Positions 33,545 through 44,376 of a DNA stretch of 64,000 nt are shown here, one piece after another. The notes below the pieces were generated by a model. It saw only the letters and a list, made by a program, of their open reading frames with translations, made no database searches and was not told the DNA's origin. Location of the stretch: contig OX387192.1 in assembly GCA_947561395.2 (NCBI GenBank), positions 16,652,221 to 16,716,220 of the forward strand, read 5' to 3'. The stretch comes from Buxus sempervirens (taxonomy: Eukaryota; Streptophyta; Magnoliopsida; Buxales; Buxaceae). The translations under genes and the position numbers were made by a program. Positions within the stretch are counted from its first letter, which is position 1. Each line of letters begins with the position of its first letter.

Positions 33545-34308
33545 ATCTTATAATATCATCAAATCCACTTCCACTAAGATTCATAATGGGACTACATAAG
33601 TTGTTCAGAAAATCAAGCATGATTGAGCACCACAATTAGAAGATAATCCTCTTGTTGGGTTGGTTGCAAAGTGACATTTGGATTTAATGTTATTAAGTAT
33701 TCGTTTCATCAGGTAAAAGATTTAACCAACAATGATTCTCATTCTTTGTGTATCAACCATCTAATTTGACATCTTTTGTGGATTTTGGCTTAAAAAAATT
33801 TCAACCAAAAAAAACATCTAATTGTAAGTTTAATTTTATCTTTTTTCTTTTTGGGTGGAACATTTGATTGTGTGTTGACGCACGGCTGTGCTTATTGGCA
33901 AGAAATCTTGAAGCATTTATATTTAGTTTCTTAGTTTACTCCACAAATAAGTAGAGATTGAGAAAAGTTTTCGTAAAATAAGATTCAGGTTGCTAAATTA
34001 TAGGTGTAGTAACTTAGGTTTTTCTGAGCATGATGGATTGCTTTGAAAATTAGAAGATTAAATTTGAATGAGTATAGTTAAGGGACAACAAAGAAATATT
34101 TGCAAATAAAACTAATTAAATGTGATGAGAAGATCAACGGTTGTAGATACCCCAAAATTGTACAATTCACAGAGAACAAAAATTTTCAGCTCTTAATAAT
34201 ATCTGTTTATTTGAGCTAAAGATCATTGAATCCTAAAAAAAAAAGGAAAATTGGAATGGTTTATCATCTGCTTCTATAAAATCATAGAGGATCACTTAAC
34301 TCCGTGTA
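33545..34308. other. Unassigned AT-rich region
   Basis: No gene seen. At 34142 TGTAGATACCCCAAAATTG resembles the LTR start at 28011, but what follows diverges quickly. Confidence 0.3.
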
Positions 34309-34441
34309 TTTTACATGAGACATGAAAATTTCAGAGTCGCCACCATCCATGGGGATTAAGGTGTGGATGGTCACCAAATCACACAAGAGAACAAACAAAA
34401 TAAGCAAAGATGGATAAATCACTGGTCTAAACCAGATTCAT
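34309..34441 (-). mobile_element. LTR end fragment related to the LTR at 28011, reversed
   Basis: ACATGAGACATG and GAGTCGCCACCAT are the reverse complement of the CATGTCTCACA and ATGGTGGCGACTC motifs near the end of the LTR at 28011-29681. It is cut off by the LTR starting at 34442. Confidence 0.5.
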
Positions 34442-35792
34442 TGTAACGCCCCGGATCTGGAGTAATTAATTTATAATTAACCAAACCTGAAGTGTTAGTG
34501 TTGTGGCAGAAACAAAATAAAAATTTCATCGAAGCATGCTAAAATTTTAAACAATTTCTTTATTACATCAAATAACAACAGAAGACATCAAAATAAACTC
34601 CAAACTTTATATACATCAAATATGAATTTGCAAAGGTAAACTAACTACTCTAAGTTTTCCATCTAAATCCTAATATAAAAGAAAGAACTCATAAACTATT
34701 CTTCTACCAAATATAAACAAAAATAAACTAAGAGACAAAGATATGATCCTCTATCTCATCTGTTATACCCTTGGTAGTATCTACCCCAATTAGCTCGTCA
34801 TCTCCAAGAGTATTTGAAAAAGAAAACCATTTAAAAAAATGGTGTGAGATATAAAATCCCAGTAAGTAGTAACATGCATGCTATAAAACAGTCCACATGT
34901 TTCCAAAATCTTTTCATGAGGTATAATGATAAATCCAAATACCAAATCCAAGAATAATATAGCATGAATCCCAAAACCACACGTTCCAATAAAATCCAAC
35001 CATTAGTACTAATAATATTCACACAGCAAACCACACAATTGTGACATCACAGGACTCATGAAAATATTAGCCTTTTATAAGATTATTCCATAGAACCAAC
35101 TTAACAACCCAGTCTAGGTAAACCCAAATTGATTTCCAATAATATAACCAATAGACCTCACTCCATGGTGGCTCGGATTGCCGCAATCTTCCCCTTTGGA
35201 AAACCTCACCCCATGGTGGCAACACGTATTGGCACTACAGGATAATCAAATAAAGATAACTAACTCTTCACTATCGAGCTAAGCTATGGATCCATAACAA
35301 ACTAAGCCCGCTAAACACAAAACACAATAAAAAATCATATTATATAATCAAAACAATATAAATAGTTCCAAACCAATACCTTTATCCATAGGTAAAAACC
35401 AATATTGCGATCATGGCAAAATCACTCCCTCATAGAGGATAATAGAATACCACTACCCCCTTGGCAAGAATAACTCCATCATGGAGATAGGCTAAAGACA
35501 TGGTCGATAACGGCTCACGTGTGTCATTAGTTGGCTAATAACACGGTCGATAATGACTCACGTGTGTACCAATAATTGACTTAATAATATCTGCAAGAAT
35601 AAAAGTACTTTTCACAAGATTTTTTTTTTTTTTGGGAAAAAACCCACTAAGGCAGGAAAAGCCTTAGTAGCACTCCATCGGTGGGAGGAGGGTTGAAGCA
35701 GACCCTGACCTGTGGATTAATGCAAATGAAAGGTACAACTAAATTGGGGGGGACATAAAACCTTACCCTTGGCAAAAAACAAGAGAACCCAA

Positions 35793-36458
35793 CTAATACC
35801 TAATGGAAAATAACCCTGTTCTATCATGAAACAAACAATGTTTGACAATAGAAGGCAAATCAGAGTAGTAATCATAGACACATTTAGAGAGATGAGAACA
35901 ACTCTCATTAGCCAAGCTGTCTGCAACCGAATTAGCTTCCCTGAAGACATGATGAACCTCTCTACTAAACACTTGAAGCCTGTCTTTTATTTCTCTCCAC
36001 CAAAGGAGGTACTTCCAAGGAATAGAAGCCGCTCCCTCAATAGAGTCCACAATAAGCTTTGAATAAGACTCAATGTAGAGATCCTGAATGCCATAATTTT
36101 CTGCCATACGAAGACCGTCTCTCAGTGCCAATATCTCTGCTACGACATTTGTGGTGTGGCCATAAAAGGCTGAAAAAGCTACAATAAAATCCCCCGAAGA
36201 ACTTTGGATAACACCACCTCCTCTGCTCATTCCTGGATTTCCTTTTGAAGCTCCATCCACATTCAGAATGAAAGAGTAATCTCTGTGCCTTTTCCATCTC
36301 ACAAATTTAATCTTAGGAGAACAAATTAAAGGAGAAAAAGCATTCAACTTCTCTATTATAGTAGCTTGGCAGTAACCGCAAGGTTTAGATGGTTTAGTGA
36401 AATAAGAAATCTCCTGCAACCATTTTTTAACCTTGGTTATGATCGAACTGGCATCCAT
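35793..36458 (-). pseudogene. LINE RNase H (RVT_3) domain
   Basis: A 221-codon frame: NVDGASKGNPG near residues 65-75 carries the first catalytic aspartate, AEILALRDGL the glutamate, and EANSVADSLAN the last aspartate. The motif normally read as ETDSK is ESYSK, so a catalytic aspartate is replaced by tyrosine. The upstream zf-RVT segment is in a separate frame. Confidence 0.88.
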
Positions 36459-36486
36459 TTGTTCCCCCTCAAAATGACATTTGCAT

Positions 36487-36846
36487 CTAGCTTTCCAGAT
36501 TTCTCAACTGATCATTAGCATATGGACGAGAAAACCAGAAAGAGATTCTAGTTACAAGATCATGTAGAGGGTGATAATGGCATTGAAACAACTCAAAAAA
36601 ATGGATCCAAACAGATTTGGCTATATCTCCAAATACGAACAGATGGTTCACCGGCTCCCTTTGTTTTTCCATACAACAGCTACATTGTGAGCAAATGCTA
36701 ATACCACAATCTTGAATTCTATCATCAGTTGCTACAGCACCCTTCAAGAGCCTCCAATTAAAAACACTTATCTTTGAAGGCATGAAGCTGACCCACAGAT
36801 TTTCTCCCAAACGTATGGACTCCCTCTTCTTCTGATTAAACCTCAT
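36487..36846 (-). pseudogene. LINE zf-RVT (zinc-binding) segment
   Basis: A 119-codon frame with the zf-RVT pattern: a WRLLKGAVATDDRI motif, C-x2-C-x2-CC cysteines (CSQCSCC), then PVNHLFVFGDIAKSVWIHF. This domain lies between reverse transcriptase and RNase H in plant LINEs. A frame break separates it from the RNase H frame. The RT itself is missing. Confidence 0.8.
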
Positions 36847-38235
36847 AATCCAATGTATTTCATCACATACAGAAATCCTATTTATTTTAGAATTTCATAA
36901 TCTTATAAAACAAGAATTATCAACCAGGATACCAAAAATTGTTGTATATAAATTTGAATAATTCCAGGGATCAAAATATATTTTAAAGCATCTTAAAAAA
37001 CTATTCAAATCAAGTAGAATTGAAAAAATACTTTTTAAATCTCCAAGTCCTTCTTAACCACCTATTCCACCAAAACTTACCTAAAATCTTCAATAAATCA
37101 TATAAAATTATTTGGCCAATGAAAAGACCTTTAAAACACCTAAACCTTATTGGTACATGAGTTAAATTGCCAAAAAATCATTTTATATTGAAAAACTAGA
37201 TCAAAACTTAAATTTCAGAAAACTAGCTTGGGTGCTCGACCGGGTGCTCAATGCAGCGCTCGAGCCTTGGTTTCTAGATTTAGTCACTTGCTACGGTGTT
37301 CGAGCGACATCGGGCGCTCGACTAATTCACTCTCGAATCTCAATTTCCAAAAACAACACACAGGTGAAGCGCTTGATAGGGTGCTCGAACCCTGTTGTGC
37401 GGCCTTACTAAATAATAGGGCACCTGCTTGGGCGCTCGAGCGGGATATTGGGCATCTAAATAAATTTGCGAAAACTGAGTTTTTCAATAACTTTCTGAAT
37501 TTTTAATTTATTTTTCTAGATCTTATTTCCATCATTCAAAATCTACTCTACAACATCTAAGACCATTCTCAAAGCATATCCAATCATTCCAAATAAATAC
37601 TAAACCAGTTTTTATCATCAAGATCGTACTTTTCATCCGAAAATCACAATAAATAAGAATCTGAACATGATGAACAACTATTATTTTTAAGTGCTTTAAA
37701 TCACAACTAAACTCATCAAAATCATTACAAACATGCTTCCTAATCATCAAAAATCCGAAGAACACCATGTTTCTCATCTAAACATAAAAGCATGCAAGTT
37801 TGATAAGGAAAAGGGTTACTACTTACCTCTAGAACACAATAAATCATTTCTTTCTTTCTTCTTCTTCCTCTTGCCAATCAAGATCAATCTATTTCTCTGT
37901 TCCTAGCTTTAGCCGTGAGTTCTCTTCTCTCTCTCTATCTTGGTCATAGGATCATCCAAAAGAAAAACCCCAAATCTCTCTAACTCCTTCCTTTTATACA
38001 ATCACCCATTTAGGAGTCCTAATTGTATTTGAAAACTTCCCTACTAATCCAACTTTCATATTTTTATCACAACTTTCCTTTTAAATCCTTTTCCTAACTT
38101 CCCTATAAAAGAAACTTCTATTTTAAACTATTTTTGTGTTATTTTTAATTGCTATGTTTAAATATTACCAAATCACCCCAAAACCACTCTTATTTCCAAA
38201 TTTAAGGCTCCTAATTAAGTATAATTACCAATATG

Positions 38236-39723
38236 CCCTTTAGCTGTTGTGTGGATTGGGAGACCAAAACAGGGACTTCTTGGTCCTTGTTTAGCTGTTG
38301 TTCATGGCCCAAACGGGAGAAGGCAACCTCCCATGCCTCCTCCCCCTTTTCTTTGTTGCAAAACCCCCCCCCCCCCCAAAAGAGCCCAAAATGGGGATTC
38401 CCCATCTCCAGAACCATTGTAGGCCCACACGGGGGCCCACAAAACTTCAGTACCTTCCTAGGAAGCCCTTAAACCTGCCCCCATTCGGAAAGCTCAAAAA
38501 ATGGGCTTGCTGGGCTTATCCGACAACTCAGGTCGGATAAACCCTTGCCTGTGTGTATCCGAAAATGCATTTTGGATACACTCTATTTCTGGTGTATCCG
38601 AAATGTAATTTTGGATACACTCTGTTTCTGTGTACTTGAAATATAATTTTGGATACACCTTGTAAGTCTTGATTTTAGGGTCTTCAGCCCTCAACCCATT
38701 TTTGCAATCCCTTTCAATTGAACCAAACAAACCAGTAGGACCCAAAAACCCAAAATGGGACTTGGACCACTCAGTCCAACCGGATACCCTTGTGGGCCTT
38801 CCAACAGGGCCCACCAAGCCTGACAGATACAATGGAATGTAAACAAGCAACTTAAGCAAATTAACTAAACTGAGTGGGCCAAACCCAATACGGCCCACTC
38901 AAAAGCCTGATTTGTAGCATGATGGTTTATTTAGAATGGTTTGGCCGAGACCACGGGCAAGGCCTATCGGGCCCGCCAAGCCCACTAACCAAACAAGGAC
39001 GGGTTCAAACCCTAACTTCAAGAATCTTGGGCTCTCAAGCCTAAGTTTGGATTGCAGGCCCCAAGCTCGATGCCCAACCCACTTCTGAGAACTAGATCAA
39101 AGATAAACTAAAACGCTTGGCAACCCTTGTGTGGCCCACCCAATGGGTCCACAGACCACTCCGGCCCACCAGAAATAAAACTTAACTTAAATCTTGATCC
39201 AAACCTTAAATAAAAACAAATGAAACCAGCCAAAACCCAAAGGGCTTTTTAGGGTTAAGATTAAAGCCCAAACAAAGGGGACATGTGGGCTTAACCAAAG
39301 CCCACCAAGGAATCCGTGAGCCTTCCAACGGGGCCCACCCAACCAGACCGAGATCACTTAATAAAACAAGATTAAAAGCAAATAAAGGGACCCACACCAT
39401 TCAGGTGGTCCCACCAGACTTAACCAAATTGTGCATGCTGGATTAAGGATCGGGTGAGTGAGAAGCGAGTTGACTCAAACCAGGAAAACCTATGGGATCC
39501 GTCAACTGACGGGGTGGATCGGGGTGTCTACGGACTTCCCCGGACTGCAACCGAGACCCTACTTAGAATCTCAAGTCGTAAACCAGCCTATTAGAAAAAC
39601 TTAGGCACCTAGGTGTCTGTCTGCACCCCATCAGGCAGTGGTGACTCCAACCTTCCCGTTTTACCCATCCGGAGGCAAGCAAATCCGTGCGCCCCGCGGT
39701 GCGGTGTTTCCAACGCACGCACA
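38236..39723 (+). mobile_element. Element 1: remnant of the 5' LTR (Tat/Ogre type)
   Basis: It corresponds to the second half of the LTR at 46049-49164 and ends in CGCACGCACA before a primer site. Its first half is missing; similarity begins near 38236 (matches 47775 onward). It carries a C14 run at 38364-38377 and four palindromes at 38516-38657. Confidence 0.8.
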
Positions 39724-39726
39724 ACC

Positions 39727-39744
39727 TGGCGACTCCACTGGAGA
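39727..39744 (+). promoter_or_regulatory. Element 1 primer-binding site
   Basis: TGGCGACTCCACTGGAGA, three bases after the LTR end. Sites of this type are described as tRNA-Arg complementary in Ogre elements; I did not verify the tRNA. Confidence 0.75.
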
Positions 39745-42115
39745 CTCTCGACACAATAGAACCCCTGGTTAGAATGAGTCAACATAAGAGGGATTTAGTT
39801 GATTTTAGGGTTTTACTATCTTGTTTTGGTAAGGAGTAGAATACGCGCAAATACACTTTCTGGGGAGTTCTGTCAAACGAATAAGATAATTGCCTAAGGT
39901 AAGTGGATCCTTGTGTTCCTTCCACTTACCTGGGGACTCTCCCAGAACCTCGTATTGTGTGCCAATTCTGCACCTTACTGTATAAGAAGGTAAAAATTCA
40001 TTTATCAACAAAATCCAAGTCAAAACTCACCCGATTAGACACAAAACCAGTCAAATTGCACACACAGGCACACCACCACACCGTGGATGAGTTAATTTTT
40101 TCATGATAAACTGCATGGGGTGACACGCATGAGGGAGATTGCGTGAATGATCCGACCATGAATGAATGACTCTGCGGATCTTGCTCTTTCTTTACCAAAA
40201 TTTAAACCTTTCTAGCAGCCACCCTTCTGATTCCTATGAACTGACTTTTGGGATAGTATTAGCCCTACGCTCCTGTGGCTTGCCAGGGAAAGCAGGGTAA
40301 ACCCATCTCCCCAGTTTCTGGAGTCCTTAGCGCCACAGGTTTCTTGCCGTGGTACGCGAGGATCTAATACTGGTTCAGACCCTTGTAGGCATATGTCTTG
40401 GGCTAGGTATCATTCCCAACCTATCGCTTCTGAATAAATTGCGATTTTTGTGAATGTGATTGAATGATGAATACAAGAGGAGTAAAATCAATATAAAACC
40501 CAAGAGTCCATTAGGGGCAGCAACCCCCACTTTTTGCATCAAATGGAGTAAACCCTAGATCATGGGCTGCCTTAGCCTTAGTTTAGGAAGCCAACCAAAC
40601 TTTGATCAGGGGAACCACCCTAGATCCATGCATCGAGTCCCGTGAGCCGTGGGCCTTGACTCATTGAGTCCGCTGGAAGTACCTTGAGTCCCGATCGGCC
40701 TTTTTGAGCAGATGAAAGCTGGCCAGATCAGACAAACAGATGAAAGCATGCCAGATCAGAATAGGGGCACAAAACCCTAGATCTTGGAATTCAGCCCACC
40801 TACCTTTGAAGCCATTTGTACCCTTCTTTTGGGCTCCCAACAGCCCTAAAGATGAATTCTTTGTAGATTTTTATAAATATCATGTAAATTTTGCCCTCGC
40901 TGGCAAGTTGTAAGTTTCGCTATGGTCCAACACTAAAAGCAGATGAAAGACAAAAGGCTGATCAGGACTTAGACGTGCTTCCTTACATAAGTATGTTTAG
41001 GAGTCATGCCTTGATTAGCACCAACCTTTTTAGGACTGTGCACACACTTTTTTAGTGTTTTGTTAATTGTTTGTTAACATAAACTTTCAGGATGGTAATA
41101 GTATTTGACTTTCGCTTTATTTGTGTATATTCCTGTTTATACATTAAGTGCACGAACTTCAAGATCATTTGCACAAATGTGTTGGCCAAACCGCTTTCAA
41201 AGATGTACAAAAGAATTTCCAAAACCAAAATCGCCTTCGGGCGTACATCAAAATCGCCTTCGGGCGTACATCAAAATCGCTTTCAAGTGTACATCAAGCC
41301 GCCTCCCATGGCACACATCTAAGTTGCTTTTTCAAAGCACACAATAAAGTGACCTCGAGGCCCACATTGAATTGTCTTCCACAACATAAACACCATCTCT
41401 TGCGATGCGCAATAAACCGTCATCTGGGGTATATTAAGCTAGCCATAATAGACGAAAATCAAATCACCCCTCTTGTGGCGTACATTCTCCATGCCATTCG
41501 TGGCACGATACGGGCTGTCCAGAATGTGTTTCCTGATTCTTAAAATTCATTTGCCACTGCATGATTTCAAAGGATTTTACAATCGTTGTCAATCAAGGAA
41601 CGAATTCTTAGGTTTAGTCCTCGCAACTGGTTTTTCAAGGATTTCCACTCATAAAGAAAATTTTGCACAATTTTTGAAAACCGTTAAACACGACATGGTC
41701 TCCAGAGTTTCAGATCTCTGAAAGACCATGTTGCAAGGCTTTTAAACTTCACAAATCATAGGAGTTTTCTAGTCAATCGGGGCACTATCACACACTCTTT
41801 GCAGTGTTGTTTCATCAGGTCGTGATTTTCATGCATGAACCACCTTGTATTTGTTTTTGCCAATCATGGCACAAGAGCATCACTCATGTTGTAATGATCT
41901 TGTCACACACAACACCTCATTCATAATTAGAGAAGGAACTAATCGAGATTTCTGATACACAGGTACAGTTTGGATATTTCACATTTAGAGCACCATTCAT
42001 AACTCTGCATTCACAGTAAGAAAGGACTACAATGAACTATTTTGAGGCCCCAACTCCATCATCATCATAGCAAAGGACCGAGGGGCAGCCAATTATAATG
42101 AATCTAAGCCAATAG
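39745..42115 (+). other. Element 1 leader, noncoding
   Basis: 39770-41090 resembles 49200-50650 of element 2 (shared CTTGCCAGGGAAAGCAGGGT and GGGGCAGCAACCCCC). From 41200 to 41900 it is rich in small hairpins, including a tandem array. No ORF1 is present, unlike in element 2. Confidence 0.6.
41230..41515. repeat. Tandem array of about 12 short units, each with a hairpin
   Basis: Units of 20-26 bp end in (T/C)ACATC-like spacers. Stems include CGCC-TTCG-GGCG (twice), CGCT-TTCA-AGTG, TGCTTT-TTC-AAAGCA, TTGT-CTTCC-ACAA, TTGCG-ATG-CGCAA and TGCCA-TTCG-TGGCA. The first three units are 23 bp apart. Confidence 0.75.
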
Positions 42116-43457
42116 GTGGCCATGATACATGCCACGGAGATTCGAATGCCAGAAATTGAGCAGGGGCAACCCCTTCAGCCAGCACCCATGGCAGCACATC
42201 CGCCACCATGGGACACTCCATTCCCACATCCGGCGGTAGTCCCCATCTATCTTCCACAACAAGAACAATTTGTACCTATCCAGCTGGGGCAGGAAGAGCG
42301 AGACTGGAATAGGGCACGGGAGGCCCAGCTGAAGGAAAGATTGGCAGCAATCAAAGAGGATCACATGGTACAGCTGGCAGCAATAAAGGAAGATAGCAAG
42401 GCACAGATGGCCGCCATGCGTGAGGACCTTTTGAAACAGCTCCAGCCAATCACAGTTCAGAATGAAGCTACGCTAGAAAGCCTTTGCTTCTTCTTTGATA
42501 TCCAACTCCCGGCCAAGTTCAGATGCCTTGAGCTGCACCAGTTTTGCGGCACAGGTTGCCCACCGAACCATCTGCGATCCTATGTTGGCGACATGTGCCA
42601 ATATGTGAAGGACGAGAAGATTATGGTTCAATTCTTCCAGAGATCTCTAACAGGGGCAGCATATGCGTGGTTCCTAAGTCTGGATAAACAGAAGGTTAAG
42701 ACATGGAATGACCTCGCCACCGTGTTCATCCAGCAATACCGCTTAAATAGCCAAATGGTTCAGACCAGAACTGAATTGCAGAGGCTATCAAAGAGAAACA
42801 ATGAGTCTATGAGAGACTACGCTAAAAGGTGGATGGAACTAGCCAATATGGTGCAACCCCCTTTTCTTGAACAAGAGCGGACTTGCTTGTTCGTATCTTC
42901 ACTGGGACAACCATACTTCACAATGCTGTTGGGATAGTGCACTGCAAATTTCACTGACCTAATCACAGCGGCGGATAGAATTGAGGATGCGGTTAAAATG
43001 GAGAAGCTCGGAGGCCCCATGACGAGCTTGTTGCATGGAACAATATCAAGTGGCAAAAGGCGAGAGAATGATGACAGCGCAAGTGCAGTTAACCATGTAC
43101 AACCTTCTAGGCTGTTTCACATCCCTTCCTCAAGAAGCATGAACCTCCCCTCCGCTAACCATATTGCGTCTCTCCTTAGGAGGCGTCTCACCAAGGAGGA
43201 AAGAAAGAACTGGGAGTTCACTCCACTTCCATATATGCTGGCTGAGTTGCTACCAACTCTCTTGAGGGAGGGACACCTGCAACTGGCAACGCCGAATCCT
43301 AAGGCGTAAAAAATGAAGGGCTATGATCCAAACAAGAGCTGTGAGTACCATATGGGCGTACAAGGCCACGATACTGATGGATGTTGGGGCCTTCATCATG
43401 CAGTCCAAGATCTTCTGGAAGCTGGGGAACTCAAAATCGATCCTCCACCAAATTAAA
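42116..43457 (+). pseudogene. Element 1 gag pseudogene
   Basis: A capsid/nucleocapsid polyprotein that would package element RNA. The frame starts at 42116 and contains the Retrotrans_gag core (motif SLTGAAYAWFLSLD, then AVFIQQYRLNSQ-like sequence near 42640-42760), closely matching element 2. In-frame TAG at 42935 and TAA at 43307 interrupt it. After the second stop the same frame holds a zinc-knuckle-like motif, CEYHMGVQGHDTDGC (about 43340-43385), and ends at a TAA near 43455. It is decayed but the order is normal. Confidence 0.85.
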
Positions 43458-43579
43458 GAAAAAAAAAAGAAGAAGAAGAAAAAAGAGATTAAAAGAGAAG
43501 AAGAGAAAGAAAAGAAAAAAAATCATCAGCATCATCATGCATCTTGGTATTTCATATTATGTACTCTGCTTTCTAATGT

Positions 43580-44376
43580 TTGTTTCTCCTGGTAGGAACC
43601 CCATCAACAATCAGCATGGACCGTACCTCAGGGACAAATCATGATTTAGCCCAGAAAATAACCAGCATAGTGGCCTCTCTACAGAGCCTACTATGGACAA
43701 TAACAATCAAGGAAGAAACGTGGTACAAATGCTGGGAAGAATTAGGGGAAGAAAATTTTGAGTTGCGATCCCGAGTAAGGGTTCTTGAAGAAGAAATTGA
43801 AAGCATGAAGGGAAATATACCCCTGAACAGACAAGAAATGAGCATTCCACCCACATTAGCAGATGGTCGGATGCAAAGAGAGAAAGGGAAAGCTGTAGTA
43901 GCAGATGTCCCCCAACTCACGAAGAAGCTGAATGTCTACCGTGGCAAAGGGCAGCATGATAGATTGATGAATCATTCGGAGAATCCCCCAAGGAGAAAAA
44001 AAGAAGAAATGGAGGCTCGAATGAGGAGGGCTTTTACCCCCTAACATATGCACCGGTGGAGTTGCTACCGACACTGTTGAAGGAGGGGTATGTACAAATT
44101 AAGCCCCCGAACCCCCGGTTGGTTAATGCCAGAAGCTACAACGCCGCGGAATGATATGAGTACCATTCTAGTGCTCCAGGGTACCACACAAGCCGATGTT
44201 GGGATCTACGGCATGACATTCAAGATCTGATTGATCAAGGATTTTTGAAGGAACTGCTTGAGAAGCAAAGATCTATCAAGGGACGAGACATCTTAGACAT
44301 GTTAGCACAGATTCGCACATCGGAACCGGCCATTTTCCCCCAGGAAGGAGAATATGGTGGCAAGGAGTGCACTTAA
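43580..44376 (+). pseudogene. Second gag 3' segment with another zinc-knuckle-like motif
   Basis: A 154-codon frame (43580-44044) with a coiled-coil-like stretch and the motif EARMRRAFTP, which in element 2 precedes the zinc knuckle. It is followed in another frame by a decayed second zinc-knuckle copy (first cysteine lost: YEYHSSAPGYHTSRC) and a CWDLRHDIQDL-like tail ending at TAA 44374. The gag 3' part therefore occurs twice in element 1. The two copies are diverged, so this may be recombination between subfamilies. Confidence 0.6.

Larger units (their letters stand above)
35621..36846 (-). mobile_element. 5'-truncated LINE, second copy
   Basis: The element reads right to left into a T run at 35621-35633, which is its A-tail. 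Its 3' UTR (CTCCATCGGTGGGAGGAGGGTTGA near 35670) is nearly the same as that of the LINE at 19047, so the two belong to one family. They sit at different points of related LTRs, so they are separate insertions. A TSD could not be identified. Confidence 0.85.
34442..38235 (-). mobile_element. LTR (family B), reversed, with a nested LINE; right boundary approximate
   Basis: TGTAACGCCCCGG at 34442 is the reverse complement of the family B 3' terminus. Motifs match the LTR ending at 20998 in reverse: the GCATGC region near 34880, the CCATGGTGGC blocks at 35164 and 35213, the GCGCTCGAGC block at 37220-37450, and a leader-like TTCTTCTTCC stretch near 37860. A LINE tail interrupts it at 35621-36846. 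The right end abuts a truncated Tat/Ogre LTR. Confidence 0.6.

Noticed and set aside
43455..43522. 68-base A/G tract as a polypurine primer for plus-strand synthesis
   Set aside because: It is inside gag, interrupted by TT, and no LTR follows. It is more likely simple-sequence expansion.
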